Source of the DNA: DATDMG01 sp036518955
GTDB taxonomy: Bacteria; Actinomycetota; Actinomycetes; Actinomycetales; Kineosporiaceae
Direction of reading: 5' to 3'
DNA length: 21,620 bases
NCBI GenBank assembly: GCA_036518955.1
Contig: DATDMG010000282.1
Span: 1 to 21,620, forward strand
Below the pieces are notes generated by a model, which had not been told where the DNA came from, searched no databases, and was given only the letters and a program-made list of their open reading frames with translations. Below are positions 6,805-15,093 of the stretch, piece by piece. Position 1 is the stretch's first letter. The number at the start of each line of letters is the position of its first letter. The position numbers were made by a program, and so were the translations under genes.

Positions 6805-7620
6805 ATGGACCTCAACAGTGTCACCGAAGTGCACTGCCGGGCCTCGCTGCCCGGCTGGCGCCCGGGGGACGCCTGGCTCGCGGGCGGTACCTGGCTGTTC
6901 TCCGAACCGCAGCCAGACGTCACCCGATTGATCGACCTGACGACGCTGGGCTGGCCCGCGCTCACCGTGCGCCCCGAGGGGTTGGAGATCGCGGCCACGT
7001 GCACCATCGCTGAGCTGGCGGCGCTGCGCTGCCCGCCGGAATGGACGGCGGCACCGCTGATCCGGCAGTGCTGCGAGGCGTTCCTGGCCTCGTTCAAGAT
7101 CGGGAGCGTCGCCACCGTCGGGGGCAACCTGTGCGCCGCCCTCCCGGCCGGGCCGATGATCTCCTTGGCTGCGGCGCTCGACGGGTCGTGCACGATCTGG
7201 GCGCCGGACGGTCGCCGCCGCTCGATCTCGGTGGCGGAGCTCGTGGTGGGGCCGCACCGGACGACCCTCCGCCCCGGGGAGCTGGTTCGCTCGGTCCACC
7301 TCCCCGCCGCCGCCCTGACCGCCCGGACGGCCTTCCGGCAGGTGTCGTTGCGCCCGCTCGGGCGCTCGGCGGCCCTCCTCGTCGGCCGCGCCGAGCCGGG
7401 CCGGCTGGTGCTCGTCGTCACCGCGGCGACGAAGAGGCCCGTGGCGCTCACGCTGTCGCCGAGACCCGACTCGGCGCAGCTCCGGGCGGCGCTGGAGGGG
7501 GGCGTGGCACCCGAGCTGTACCACGACGACGTGCACGGAGACCCGGACTGGCGGCAGCACCTCACCCTGACCCTCGGGGAGCAGGTCCGGGCCGAACTGG
7601 TGGGGCGGGAGGCCGGGTGA
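6805..7620 (+). CDS. FAD-binding (medium) subunit of a xanthine dehydrogenase-family Mo hydroxylase
   Basis: A 271-residue protein of the CoxM/XdhB/PucC type, which passes electrons between the [2Fe-2S] clusters of the partner subunit and an acceptor through FAD. Both flavin-contact motifs are present: AGGTWLFSEPQPD near the N terminus, equivalent to the usual AGGTDL loop, and the TVGGNLCAALPAGPMISLAAALD segment. The FSV/RPLGRSAALL region and C-terminal helices match the CO-dehydrogenase flavoprotein C-terminal domain. The ATG at 6805 was chosen because GGGAGGGGC directly precedes it and it removes a non-conserved N-terminal stretch (an in-frame ATG lies at 6760). The stop overlaps the GTG start of the next gene (GTGA, 7617-7620), so the two subunits are translationally coupled. 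It is slightly short for the family (usually about 280-300). Confident as to family; acceptor and substrate are unknown. Confidence 0.9.
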   Translation: MDLNSVTEVHCRASLPGWRPGDAWLAGGTWLFSEPQPDVTRLIDLTTLGWPALTVRPEGLEIAATCTIAELAALRCPPEWTAAPLIRQCCEAFLASFKIGSVATVGGNLCAALPAGPMISLAAALDGSCTIWAPDGRRRSISVAELVVGPHRTTLRPGELVRSVHLPAAALTARTAFRQVSLRPLGRSAALLVGRAEPGRLVLVVTAATKRPVALTLSPRPDSAQLRAALEGGVAPELYHDDVHGDPDWRQHLTLTLGEQVRAELVGREAG

Positions 7621-10445
7621 GCGTCGACGAGATCCGGGTGTGGCCGCCCGCAGACGCCGACCCGCCCCCGGTGCCCGGCCCGGCCGCGGGTGGCGTCCCC
7701 GTCGTCAACGGGACGCCGGCGCCGCAGGCGCCCGGCCCCGGCCAGTGCCTGCGCACCTACCTGCGCGACCTGGGCTGGTTCGGGGTCAAGAAGGGCTGCG
7801 ACAGCGGCGACTGCGGTGCGTGCACGGTGCACGTCGACGGTCTCCCGGTCCACAGCTGCCTCTACCCGGCGGCCCGTTCCGCCGGCCGCCGGGTGACGAC
7901 GGTGGAGGGCTTGGCCGGCACCCAGGCCACCCCGGACGGTTCCCTCCATCCGGTGCAGGTCGCGGTCCTGGAAGGGCAGGCCTTCCAGTGCGGGTTCTGC
8001 ACCCCGGGCCTGGTGATGACCGCGGCCGCCCTCCGCGACGACCAGCGTGCAGACCTGGCCCGCGCCCTGAAGGACAACCTCTGCCGTTGCACCGGGTACG
8101 GGTCGGTGCGGCGCGCCCTGCAGCCGTGGGGCGCGCAACGGGGCGACCCGGTGCGGCGGCCGCCGAGGGCGCCGGAGAGCGCGGACGTCGTGACCGGCCG
8201 GGCGTCCTTCACCCTCGACACGTCGGCACCACCCGGCATGGTTCACCTGCGCCTCGTCCGGTCCCCGCACGCCCATGCCCGGGTGGTCTCGGTCGACGCC
8301 TCCGCGGCCCTGGCCGTGCCCGGAGTGATCGGTGTCCTGACGCACCAGGACGCGCCGCCGCGCCGCTACAGCAGCGCCCGGCACGAGATCGACGCCGACG
8401 ATCCCGCCGACACCCGTGTTCTCGACGACGTCGTCCGGCACGTCGGGCAGCGCGTGGCGGTGGTGGTGGCCGAGAGCGTGGTGGCGGCGGAGCGCGCGTG
8501 CCGGCTCGTGGCCGTCACCTACGAACCGTTGCCCGTCGTCCTCGACCCGGTCCAGGCGTTGGCCGACGGCGCCCCCGTCGTCCACGTCGGACCGGGTGGG
8601 CGCCCGAACGTGTGCGCCGAGCTTCACGGAGGGATCGGCGACGTCGACAGGGCGCTGGCCGAGGCGGCCGTCGTCCACTCGGCCACCTACCGGTCCCAGC
8701 GGCTTGATCATGGCGCGCTGGAGACGCTCGCCTGTCGGGCCTGGCTGGACGACGACGGCCGGGTGACCGTCCGCAGCTCCACGCAGACACCGTTCCTGAC
8801 GCGCCGGGCGCTGGCCGCGATCTACGACCTCCCCCCGGACCGCGTCCGGGTGGTGACCGGCCGCGTGGGCGGTGGATACGGCGGTACGCAGGAGCTGCTC
8901 ATCGAGGACGTCGCCGTGCTCGCCCTGCTGGTCACGGGCCGCCCGGTGCAGCTGGAGTACAGCCTCCAGGAGCAGTTCCGGGCGACGCCGACCCGACACC
9001 CGATGGCCGTGACCGTTACCGCCGGGACGGCCGCCGACGGCACGCTGACGGCGCTGCGCGTGCACGTGGTCGCCGATACCGGCGCCTACGGCAACCACGG
9101 TCCCGGGGCGCTCGTCCACGGTTGCTCCGCGTCGGTCGCGGTCTACCGTTGCCCGAACAAGCAGGTGAGCGGGTACTCGGTGTACACCAACAATGCCCCG
9201 GCCGGTGCCTTCCCGGGGGACGGGCTGGGCCAGGTGATCTTCGCGGTGGAGTCCGCGATCGACGAGCTCGCCCTCGGCCTGGGGATGGACCCGATCCGCT
9301 TCCGGGAAGTGAACGTCGTGCGGTCCGGTGACGCGTTGATCTCCTACCACGACGGACCGGAGGAGCTCACGGTCGGCAGCTACGGCCTCGACCAGTGCCT
9401 GCGGCTGGCCGCCGCCGGGCTGGCCGAGCTGCCCCGCCCGGAAGAGCCGGAGGCCCCCGCAGGCTGGGAGATCGGCGACGGCGTCGCCCTCGCCATGATC
9501 GCGACGATCCCGTCCCGGGGGCACCACAGCCACGCCACGGTGCGCCTCACCCCTGGCGGCCGGTACGAGGTGCTGGTCGGGACGGCGGGGCTCGGCAACC
9601 GCGCGACGACGTCGTACGCCCAGCTCGCGGCATCCGTGCTCGGCGTGGGCCTCGACCGTGTCGACGTCCGGGAGGGGGACACCGATCTCGTCGAGCACGA
9701 CACCGGCGATGACGGGTCCACCGGGATCGTCGTGGCCGGGCCGGCGACCGTCCGTGCCGCGCAGGACCTCGCCCGTGCGATCGAGGGAGCTGCCGCGGAC
9801 CTGGCCGGCGTCGATCCGGCGCGGTGCCGGCTCGTCGGCGATGTCGTCCGGTGCGCCGATGACCCGATTCCCGTGGTGCTGGTGCAGCGGGCGATGCAGG
9901 CGTCCGGGATCGCGGCCGAGGGCCGGGGCGTGGCCGGCGGGTCGCCGCGCTCGGTGGCGTTCAACGTCCATGCCGTCCGGGTGGCGGTCGACCGTGGTAC
10001 CGGCGAGATCCGCGTGCTGCGCAGCGTGCACGCCGTGGACGCCGGCGCTGTCCTGAACCGGCAGCAGTGCCGGGGCCGGATCGAGGGCGGAGTGGCGCAG
10101 GCCCTGGGGGCGGCGCTCTTCGAGGAGGTCCGGCTCGATGCTCACGGCGGGGTGGCCACCGGGTGGCTTCGCGAGTATCCCCTGCCGTCGATGGCCGATG
10201 TCCCGCCGACCCGTGTGCTCTTCGCGGACACCTGCGACGAGCTCGGCCCGCTCGGCGTCAAGTCCATCGGCCAGGGCCCGTACAACCCGGTCGCCCCGGC
10301 CGTGGCCAACGCCGTCCGGGCCGCCACCGGTATCCGGTTCACCGAGCTGCCGCTGCGCCCGGACCGGGTCTGGCGCGCCCTGGCCGAGCTGGGTGACGTC
10401 GAGGGCGCCGGGGACACGACCGGCCGGCCCCGTATCCTCTTCTGA
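7617..10445 (+). CDS. Fused [2Fe-2S]/molybdopterin subunit of a Mo hydroxylase, atypical active site
   Basis: A 942-residue fusion. Residues 1-175 are the iron-sulfur part: plant-ferredoxin cluster ligands Cys61, Cys66, Cys69, Cys81 and second-cluster ligands Cys125, Cys128, Cys156, Cys158 (QCGFCTPG, LCRCTGYG). Residues about 185-925 are the molybdopterin part, with VRSPHAHARV, TYEPLPVVLDP, STQTPFLTRRAL, VGGGYGGTQE and NPVAPAVANAV, closest by eye to the PucD-like actinobacterial group. Family members hydroxylate purines, aldehydes or N-heterocycles with water as oxygen source. Two positions are odd. The substrate loop, normally AFRGYG or AFRGFG, is AFPGDG (531-536). The catalytic Glu, normally in KSMSESP or KGVGEPP, is Gln886 (KSIGQGP). 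The start is GTG, overlapping the FAD subunit stop by 4 nt. No XdhC-type maturation gene is nearby. Family is certain; conventional hydroxylase activity is doubtful. Confidence 0.9.
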   Translation: MSVDEIRVWPPADADPPPVPGPAAGGVPVVNGTPAPQAPGPGQCLRTYLRDLGWFGVKKGCDSGDCGACTVHVDGLPVHSCLYPAARSAGRRVTTVEGLAGTQATPDGSLHPVQVAVLEGQAFQCGFCTPGLVMTAAALRDDQRADLARALKDNLCRCTGYGSVRRALQPWGAQRGDPVRRPPRAPESADVVTGRASFTLDTSAPPGMVHLRLVRSPHAHARVVSVDASAALAVPGVIGVLTHQDAPPRRYSSARHEIDADDPADTRVLDDVVRHVGQRVAVVVAESVVAAERACRLVAVTYEPLPVVLDPVQALADGAPVVHVGPGGRPNVCAELHGGIGDVDRALAEAAVVHSATYRSQRLDHGALETLACRAWLDDDGRVTVRSSTQTPFLTRRALAAIYDLPPDRVRVVTGRVGGGYGGTQELLIEDVAVLALLVTGRPVQLEYSLQEQFRATPTRHPMAVTVTAGTAADGTLTALRVHVVADTGAYGNHGPGALVHGCSASVAVYRCPNKQVSGYSVYTNNAPAGAFPGDGLGQVIFAVESAIDELALGLGMDPIRFREVNVVRSGDALISYHDGPEELTVGSYGLDQCLRLAAAGLAELPRPEEPEAPAGWEIGDGVALAMIATIPSRGHHSHATVRLTPGGRYEVLVGTAGLGNRATTSYAQLAASVLGVGLDRVDVREGDTDLVEHDTGDDGSTGIVVAGPATVRAAQDLARAIEGAAADLAGVDPARCRLVGDVVRCADDPIPVVLVQRAMQASGIAAEGRGVAGGSPRSVAFNVHAVRVAVDRGTGEIRVLRSVHAVDAGAVLNRQQCRGRIEGGVAQALGAALFEEVRLDAHGGVATGWLREYPLPSMADVPPTRVLFADTCDELGPLGVKSIGQGPYNPVAPAVANAVRAATGIRFTELPLRPDRVWRALAELGDVEGAGDTTGRPRILF

Positions 10446-10506
10446 TCCGGCGTCGGCGGCGGACCCGCGGCGATCCGCACGGCCGGCGGGGTGAGAGCGA
10501 GGCGGC

Positions 10507-11511
10507 ATGCGCGCGTGGATCGTCGACCAGCCGGGCCCGGTGTCGTCGAGCCGGCCACTGCGGCTCGTCGAGCGCGATGACCCGACGCCCGGCCCGGGGG
10601 AGGTCCGGATGCGGGTGAGCGCCTGCGGGGTCTGCCGTACCGATCTGCACCTCGCCGAGGGTGACCTCGCGCCGCGGCGTCCGGGCATGGTGCCGGGGCA
10701 CGAGGTGGTCGGGTACGTCGACGCCCTTGGGGAGGGTGCCGGCCGGTTCAGGCTCGGTGACCGGATCGGCGTCGCCTGGCTGCGCGGCACCTGCGGTGCC
10801 TGCCGATGGTGCCGATCGGGCCGGGAGAACCTGTGTCCACTCGCCACCTTCACCGGCTGGGACGCTGACGGCGGCTACGCCGAGTTCACCGTCGTCCCCG
10901 AGGCGTACGGCTACCGGCTGCCGGAGACCGTGGACGACGTCCACGTGTCCCCCCTGCTGTGCGCCGGGATCGTCGGGTACCGCGCGCTGAAGCGGGTCGG
11001 CCTGCCTCCCGGCGGCCGGCTCGGCATCTACGGTTTCGGGGCCTCGGCGCACCTCGTCGCCCAGGTGGCCATCGCCCAGGGCGTCACCGTGCATGTTCTC
11101 ACCCGGTCGGCCGAGGCACAGCGGCTGGCTCTGGAACTGGGCGCGGCGTCCGTCGGCCCTGCGGACGCCGCGCCTCCGGAGAAGCTGGACGGCGCGGTGC
11201 TCTTCGCCCCGGTGGGCACTCTGGTGCCGGTGGCGCTGCGTGCCCTCGACCGCGGCGGCGTCCTCTCGATCGCGGGTATCCACCTCTCGGACGTCCCGGT
11301 GCTGAACTACGCCCGGGAGCTGTTCGCCGAGCGTGAGGTGCGCAGCGTCACCGCCAACACCCGTGCGGACGGCGAGGAGTTCCTGCGCCTGGCCGCCGCG
11401 TTGCGGGTCCGCGCCACGGTCGACCCCCGGCCCTTCGCCGGCGGCGCCGATGCCCTGCGCGACCTCGCCGCTGACCGGGTCACCGGCGCCGCCGTCCTGA
11501 CCGGATGGTGA
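10507..11511 (+). CDS. Zinc-dependent alcohol dehydrogenase, MDR superfamily
   Basis: A 334-residue medium-chain dehydrogenase resembling the zinc-binding alcohol dehydrogenase family TIGR02822. The catalytic zinc ligands are Cys40 (SACGVCRTDLH), His65 (PGHEVVG) and Cys152 (LLCAGIVGYRAL). The structural zinc ligands are Cys96, Cys99, Cys102 and Cys110 (CGACRWCRSGRENLC). The nucleotide-binding turn is GIYGFGASAHLVAQVA; the usual GxGxxG appears as GFGASA. It oxidises alcohols or reduces aldehydes with NAD(P). Complete length and all ligands suggest an active enzyme. It lies 61 bp after the Mo subunit on the same strand with a GAGGCGG-like ribosome-binding site, so it probably belongs to that operon: an alcohol-to-aldehyde step beside a Mo-dependent aldehyde or heterocycle oxidoreductase. 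The substrate is not deducible. Confidence 0.9.
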   Translation: MRAWIVDQPGPVSSSRPLRLVERDDPTPGPGEVRMRVSACGVCRTDLHLAEGDLAPRRPGMVPGHEVVGYVDALGEGAGRFRLGDRIGVAWLRGTCGACRWCRSGRENLCPLATFTGWDADGGYAEFTVVPEAYGYRLPETVDDVHVSPLLCAGIVGYRALKRVGLPPGGRLGIYGFGASAHLVAQVAIAQGVTVHVLTRSAEAQRLALELGAASVGPADAAPPEKLDGAVLFAPVGTLVPVALRALDRGGVLSIAGIHLSDVPVLNYARELFAEREVRSVTANTRADGEEFLRLAAALRVRATVDPRPFAGGADALRDLAADRVTGAAVLTGW

Positions 11512-11951
11512 GGAGGCCACAGCCGTCATGGCCAGGCCCCGGCGGCAGGCGCCGAGGCGATCGCGCTTCCGCCGCGCGGACACCGGCCTGACTGCCGCCA
11601 CGTCGACCACGAGCCGGTGTCGCCCCCGGGCCGGTGTCGCCGCTCCGGCGCAGCTGCTCCCGGGCTCGTACCGGTTCTGAGTCGTCCGAGGTGTCGAGGC
11701 GCCGGTGGAGTTCGGCGAGCGATTCCTCCGGTGTCCGGGTGCAAGTCCGCGGCGAGCCTCTCGAGGCGCGCAGCGACGGCAGGCCATGCCCGGCGCTGCG
11801 CATCGACCTCGACCGTCAGCCAGACTATCCCCCGGGGAGCGTTCGAGAGCCGTATCCGGCAGTGTGGTGTTCCCGCAGCGGACACCTGCAGTGTCCTGGC
11901 GGGCGAGGTGGACGGGCGGGATGTCGGGCCCGCGTGATGGAATCCCGGCAT
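11512..11951 (-). other. Gene-poor interval with a possible decayed minus-strand gene
   Basis: No intact family-like gene is visible in this 440-bp stretch before fbiC. On the minus strand one frame (about 11951 down to 11740) reads a plausible globular segment, RIRLSNAPRGIVWLTVEV followed by AWPAVAARLERLAADLHPD. A second frame then continues with ESLAELHRRLDTSDD and similar text (about 11740-11640), as if a single frameshift separated two parts of one protein. I do not recognise the family. GCCGGTGTCGCC occurs twice directly (11613-11624, 11630-11641), with an inverted ACACCGGC at 11580-11587. The interval also must contain the fbiC promoter; TGGAAT (11938-11943) sits 6 nt before its ATG. 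Confidence 0.3.
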
Positions 11952-14562
11952 GTCCGACGTCCCGACCCGCCCCGCCAGCGTCGCCGCCGGCTCCCGGTCC
12001 GTCGAGCCGGCGGGTTCGGCCCCCACCGGCTCAGCGATCCGTCGCGCGCTGCGCCGCGCCACCGACGGCGTCGCCCTCGACGTCACCGAGGCCGAGGTGC
12101 TGCTCCACGCCCGTGGAGCCGACCTGGCCAGGCTCGCCGCCGCCGCCGCCGCGATGCGTGACGCGGGCCTGGCGAGCGCCGGCCGGCCCGGCGTCGTCAC
12201 CTACTCGCGCAAGGTCTTCATCGACGTCACCCGGCTGTGCCGGGACCGGTGTCACTACTGCACCTTCGTCCGGACGCCGGCCCAGCTCGGCCGGGAGGGT
12301 CGGGCGCCCTTCCTGACCCCGGAGGAGGTGCTCCGGATCGCCCGGCAGGGCGCGGTGCTCGGATGCAAGGAGGCGCTTCTCACCCTGGGTGATCGGCCGG
12401 AGGACCGGTGGCCGGAGGCCCGGCAGTGGCTGGAGGAGGCCGGGTACCACTCGACGCTCGGCTACGTCCGCGCGCTCGCCGTCCGGATCCTGGAGACGAC
12501 CGGACTGCTGCCGCACGTCAACGCGGGCGTGCTGGGCTGGCCGGAGCTGGCCCGGATGAAGCCGGTCTCGCCGTCCATCGGCCTGATGCTGGAGACGTCG
12601 TCGGAACGCCTGTTCGCCACTCCGGGGCTGGCGCACCACGGCTCGCCCGACAAGGAGCCGGCCGTCCGGTTGCGCAGCATCGAGGACGCCGGGCGGCTGT
12701 CCATCCCCTTCACCAGCGGGATCCTGGTGGGTATCGGCGAGACCTTCGCCGAGCGCGCGGCGTCGCTGTTCGAGCTGCGTCGCCTCGCCCGGCAGTACGG
12801 GCACCTGCAGGAAGTGATCGTGCAGAACTTCCGCGCCAAGCCCCGCACGGCGATGCGCGGCGTCCCCGACCCCGAGCCCGAGGAGTACCTGGCCACGGTC
12901 GCCGTGGCCCGGCTGGTGCTGGGCCCCCGGATGCGGATCCAGGTGCCTCCCAACCTCTCGGCGCCGACCGAACTCGCCCGGCTGCTGGCAGCAGGGGCCG
13001 ACGACTGGGGTGGGGTCTCCCCGCTGACGCCGGACCACGTCAACCCCGAGCGGCCATGGCCGCACCTGGACGATCTGACGGCCTGGTCCGCGGACGCCGG
13101 GTTCACGCTGACCGAGCGGCTCACCGCGCATCCGGAGTTCGTCCGGGCCGGCGAGCCGTGGCTCGACCCGCGGGTCGCCGGGCACGTCGCCGCGCTCGCC
13201 GACCCGGTGACCGGGCTGGCGTCGCCGACCGCGCTGCCGGTGGGCCGGCCGTGGCAGGAGCCCGACCCGCAGTGGGGCAGCAGCGGCCGGACAGACCTGC
13301 ACACCACCATCGACACCACCGGGCGCAGCCACGACCGGCGCGGTGACTTCGACGACGTCTACGGCGACTGGGCGGTGCTGCGGGAGCAGGCCGTCTTCGG
13401 CGCGAGCCGCGCCGACGGGGCCCGCGCCCCGGCCCGGCTGGACACCGAGGTGGCCGCCGCCCTCCGGGCGGCCGAGCGTGACCCGACCTCGGTCACCGAC
13501 GCGATGGCTGTCGCGCTCGCCGAACGGGCGGACGGCGAGGCGCTCGCCGTCCTCGCCGGGATCGCCGACGGCCTGCGCCGGCAGGTCAACGGCGACGAGG
13601 TCACCTACGTGGTGAACCGGAATCTCAACTTCACCAACGTCTGCTACACCGGCTGCCGGTTCTGCGCGTTCGCCCAGCGCCGCCGTGACGCCGATGCCTT
13701 CACGCTCAGCCTCGACGAGGTCGCCGATCGTGCCGAGGAGGCCTGGCGGCTCGGCGCGACCGAGGTGTGCATGCAGGGCGGCATCGATCCCGACCTGCCG
13801 GGCACCGCGTACTTCGACCTGGCCCGGGCGGTCAAGGGGCGAGTTCCCGACCTGCATCTGCACGCCTTCAGCCCGATGGAGGTGGTGAACGGCAGCATGC
13901 GGACCGGGTTGCCGATCCGGGAGTGGTTGGTGGCGGCCCAGGAGGCCGGGGTCGGTTCGCTGCCCGGCACGGCGGCCGAGATCCTGGACGACGACGTCCG
14001 CTGGCTGCTCACGAAGGGCAAGCTGCCGACGTCCAGCTGGGTCGAGGTGATCTCGGCGGCGCACGCCGTCGGCCTGCCGACGTCCTCGACGATGATGTAC
14101 GGGCACGTCGACGCGCCGCACCACTGGGTCGCCCACCTCCGGCTGCTCGCCGACCTCCAGCGGCGCGGCCTGGAGGGCGGGGCCGCCGCGTTCACCGAGT
14201 TCGTCGCGCTGCCGTTCGTGCACCACAACGCGCCGATCTACCTGGCGGGGGTGGCCCGGCCGGGGCCCACGATGCGGGAGAACCTCGTCGTGCACGCGCT
14301 GGCGCGGATCCTGCTGCACGGGCTGATCGGCAATATCCAGACGTCGTGGGTGAAGCTCGGTGTCGGCGGCACCCGGGCGATGCTCCAGGCCGGCTGCAAC
14401 GACGTCGGCGGCACCCTGATGGAGGAGACGATCTCCCGGATGGCCGGGTCGCAGCACGGTTCGGCGATGACCGTGGAGCAACTGGCGGACCTGGCCAGGG
14501 GCATCGACCGTCCGGTGCGGGAGCGCACCACCCTGTACGGGCGGGTTCCCCAGCGGCGATGA
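11950..14562 (+). CDS. fbiC: Bifunctional FO synthase (CofG/CofH fusion)
   Basis: An 870-residue protein with two radical-SAM halves, the usual actinobacterial FbiC architecture and length. It makes 7,8-didemethyl-8-hydroxy-5-deazariboflavin (FO), the chromophore of coenzyme F420, from tyrosine and a flavin-pathway uracil intermediate. The N-terminal (CofG-like) half carries the [4Fe-4S] ligands Cys97, Cys101, Cys104 in CRDRCHYC. The C-terminal (CofH-like) half carries Cys565, Cys569, Cys572 in CYTGCRFC, preceded by YVVNRNLNFTNV. Further conserved text includes MQGGIDPDLPGTAYFDL, HAFSPMEV and EFVALPFVHHNAPIY. The first 35 or so residues are Ala/Ser/Pro-rich and not conserved-looking. ATG 11950 lacks a clear Shine-Dalgarno and may be read from a leaderless mRNA. 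Other F420 genes are not in the window. Highly confident. Confidence 0.97.
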   Translation: MSDVPTRPASVAAGSRSVEPAGSAPTGSAIRRALRRATDGVALDVTEAEVLLHARGADLARLAAAAAAMRDAGLASAGRPGVVTYSRKVFIDVTRLCRDRCHYCTFVRTPAQLGREGRAPFLTPEEVLRIARQGAVLGCKEALLTLGDRPEDRWPEARQWLEEAGYHSTLGYVRALAVRILETTGLLPHVNAGVLGWPELARMKPVSPSIGLMLETSSERLFATPGLAHHGSPDKEPAVRLRSIEDAGRLSIPFTSGILVGIGETFAERAASLFELRRLARQYGHLQEVIVQNFRAKPRTAMRGVPDPEPEEYLATVAVARLVLGPRMRIQVPPNLSAPTELARLLAAGADDWGGVSPLTPDHVNPERPWPHLDDLTAWSADAGFTLTERLTAHPEFVRAGEPWLDPRVAGHVAALADPVTGLASPTALPVGRPWQEPDPQWGSSGRTDLHTTIDTTGRSHDRRGDFDDVYGDWAVLREQAVFGASRADGARAPARLDTEVAAALRAAERDPTSVTDAMAVALAERADGEALAVLAGIADGLRRQVNGDEVTYVVNRNLNFTNVCYTGCRFCAFAQRRRDADAFTLSLDEVADRAEEAWRLGATEVCMQGGIDPDLPGTAYFDLARAVKGRVPDLHLHAFSPMEVVNGSMRTGLPIREWLVAAQEAGVGSLPGTAAEILDDDVRWLLTKGKLPTSSWVEVISAAHAVGLPTSSTMMYGHVDAPHHWVAHLRLLADLQRRGLEGGAAAFTEFVALPFVHHNAPIYLAGVARPGPTMRENLVVHALARILLHGLIGNIQTSWVKLGVGGTRAMLQAGCNDVGGTLMEETISRMAGSQHGSAMTVEQLADLARGIDRPVRERTTLYGRVPQRR

Positions 14563-14572
14563 CGGCGATCCC

Positions 14573-14606
14573 ACCTGCCGAGCGGGTGGACCGGTCGCCG
14601 GCAGGT
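14573..14606 (+). terminator. Hairpin downstream of fbiC
   Basis: ACCTGCCG (14573-14580) and CGGCAGGT (14599-14606) form a perfect 8-bp stem with an 18-nt loop, starting 11 nt after the fbiC stop codon. There is no T-run. A -10-like TACTGT follows at 14638-14643, suggesting a separate promoter for the next gene. Confidence 0.4.
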
Positions 14607-14674
14607 AGGCGGGGGAGACGGCACGTCACGGCTCGACTACTGTGCCTCCGGGTCCCTTCACCGGTGAGGTGGGC

Positions 14675-15088
14675 ATGGGCTGGCTGGTCCTGATCGTGCT
14701 GCCGGCGGTGTTCTTCGTGCTGCTCGACCTGCTGATCTTCGGGCAGTCACCGCCGTGGCTGCGGCTGCCTTCGGGTCTGCGCGAGGCCTGGCGCCGGCGC
14801 CGGGAGCGGCCCGGCTGCTACGACCCCTTCGACACGCTGCACGTGCAGCACCGGCTGGCCGCCCTCGCCGCCGAGATCCAGCGTCTCGAGGCGGACGGTC
14901 TCGTCTTCGCCAAGGCGCACCGGATCCGGGTGGCAGAGTCGGCGTACGACGCATTGCTGGCCGAGGCCTGCCGCCTCGCCGGTGTCGAGCCGCTCGAGTT
15001 CGAGGTCCCGAGCCTGTACCAGCCGGTGCCGCACGAGCGGCGGGTCCGGGAGGAGCTGGCGCTGGCGTCGCGCGGCTGGTTCTGGTGA
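14675..15088 (+). CDS. Small single-pass membrane protein, function unknown
   Basis: A 137-residue protein that I do not recognise as a named family. Residues 1-20 (GWLVLIVLPAVFFVLLDLL) form one hydrophobic helix, followed by an Arg-rich stretch (LREAWRRRRERPG) that would anchor the N terminus with a cytoplasmic C-terminal domain. The remainder has a heptad-like helix HRLAALAAEIQRLEADGLVFAKAHRIRVAESAYDALLAEACRLAGV and ends SRGWFW. The ATG at 14675 was chosen because GGTGAGGTGGGC lies directly upstream; a GTG at 14642 would add 11 non-hydrophobic residues. A possible promoter -10 (TACTGT, 14638-14643) would give a leader of about 25 nt. It follows fbiC but is separated by a hairpin. Its stop is only 5 bp from the stop of the convergent methyltransferase gene. 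Confidence 0.7.
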   Translation: MGWLVLIVLPAVFFVLLDLLIFGQSPPWLRLPSGLREAWRRRRERPGCYDPFDTLHVQHRLAALAAEIQRLEADGLVFAKAHRIRVAESAYDALLAEACRLAGVEPLEFEVPSLYQPVPHERRVREELALASRGWFW

Positions 15089-15093
15089 CCGTG

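Noticed and set aside
6705..10853. Minus-strand frame of 1382 codons opposite the Mo hydroxylase operon
   Set aside because: It is a high-GC antisense frame; the plus strand there encodes clear FAD and Mo-hydroxylase motifs with overlapping start/stop codons.
11528..11680. 50-codon plus-strand frame after the alcohol dehydrogenase
   Set aside because: The GGAGG is too distant and the product is Arg/Pro-rich with no recognisable pattern; not enough support for a gene.
12031..14574. Minus-strand frame of 847 codons opposite fbiC
   Set aside because: It is an antisense shadow; the plus-strand frame carries both radical-SAM cysteine motifs.
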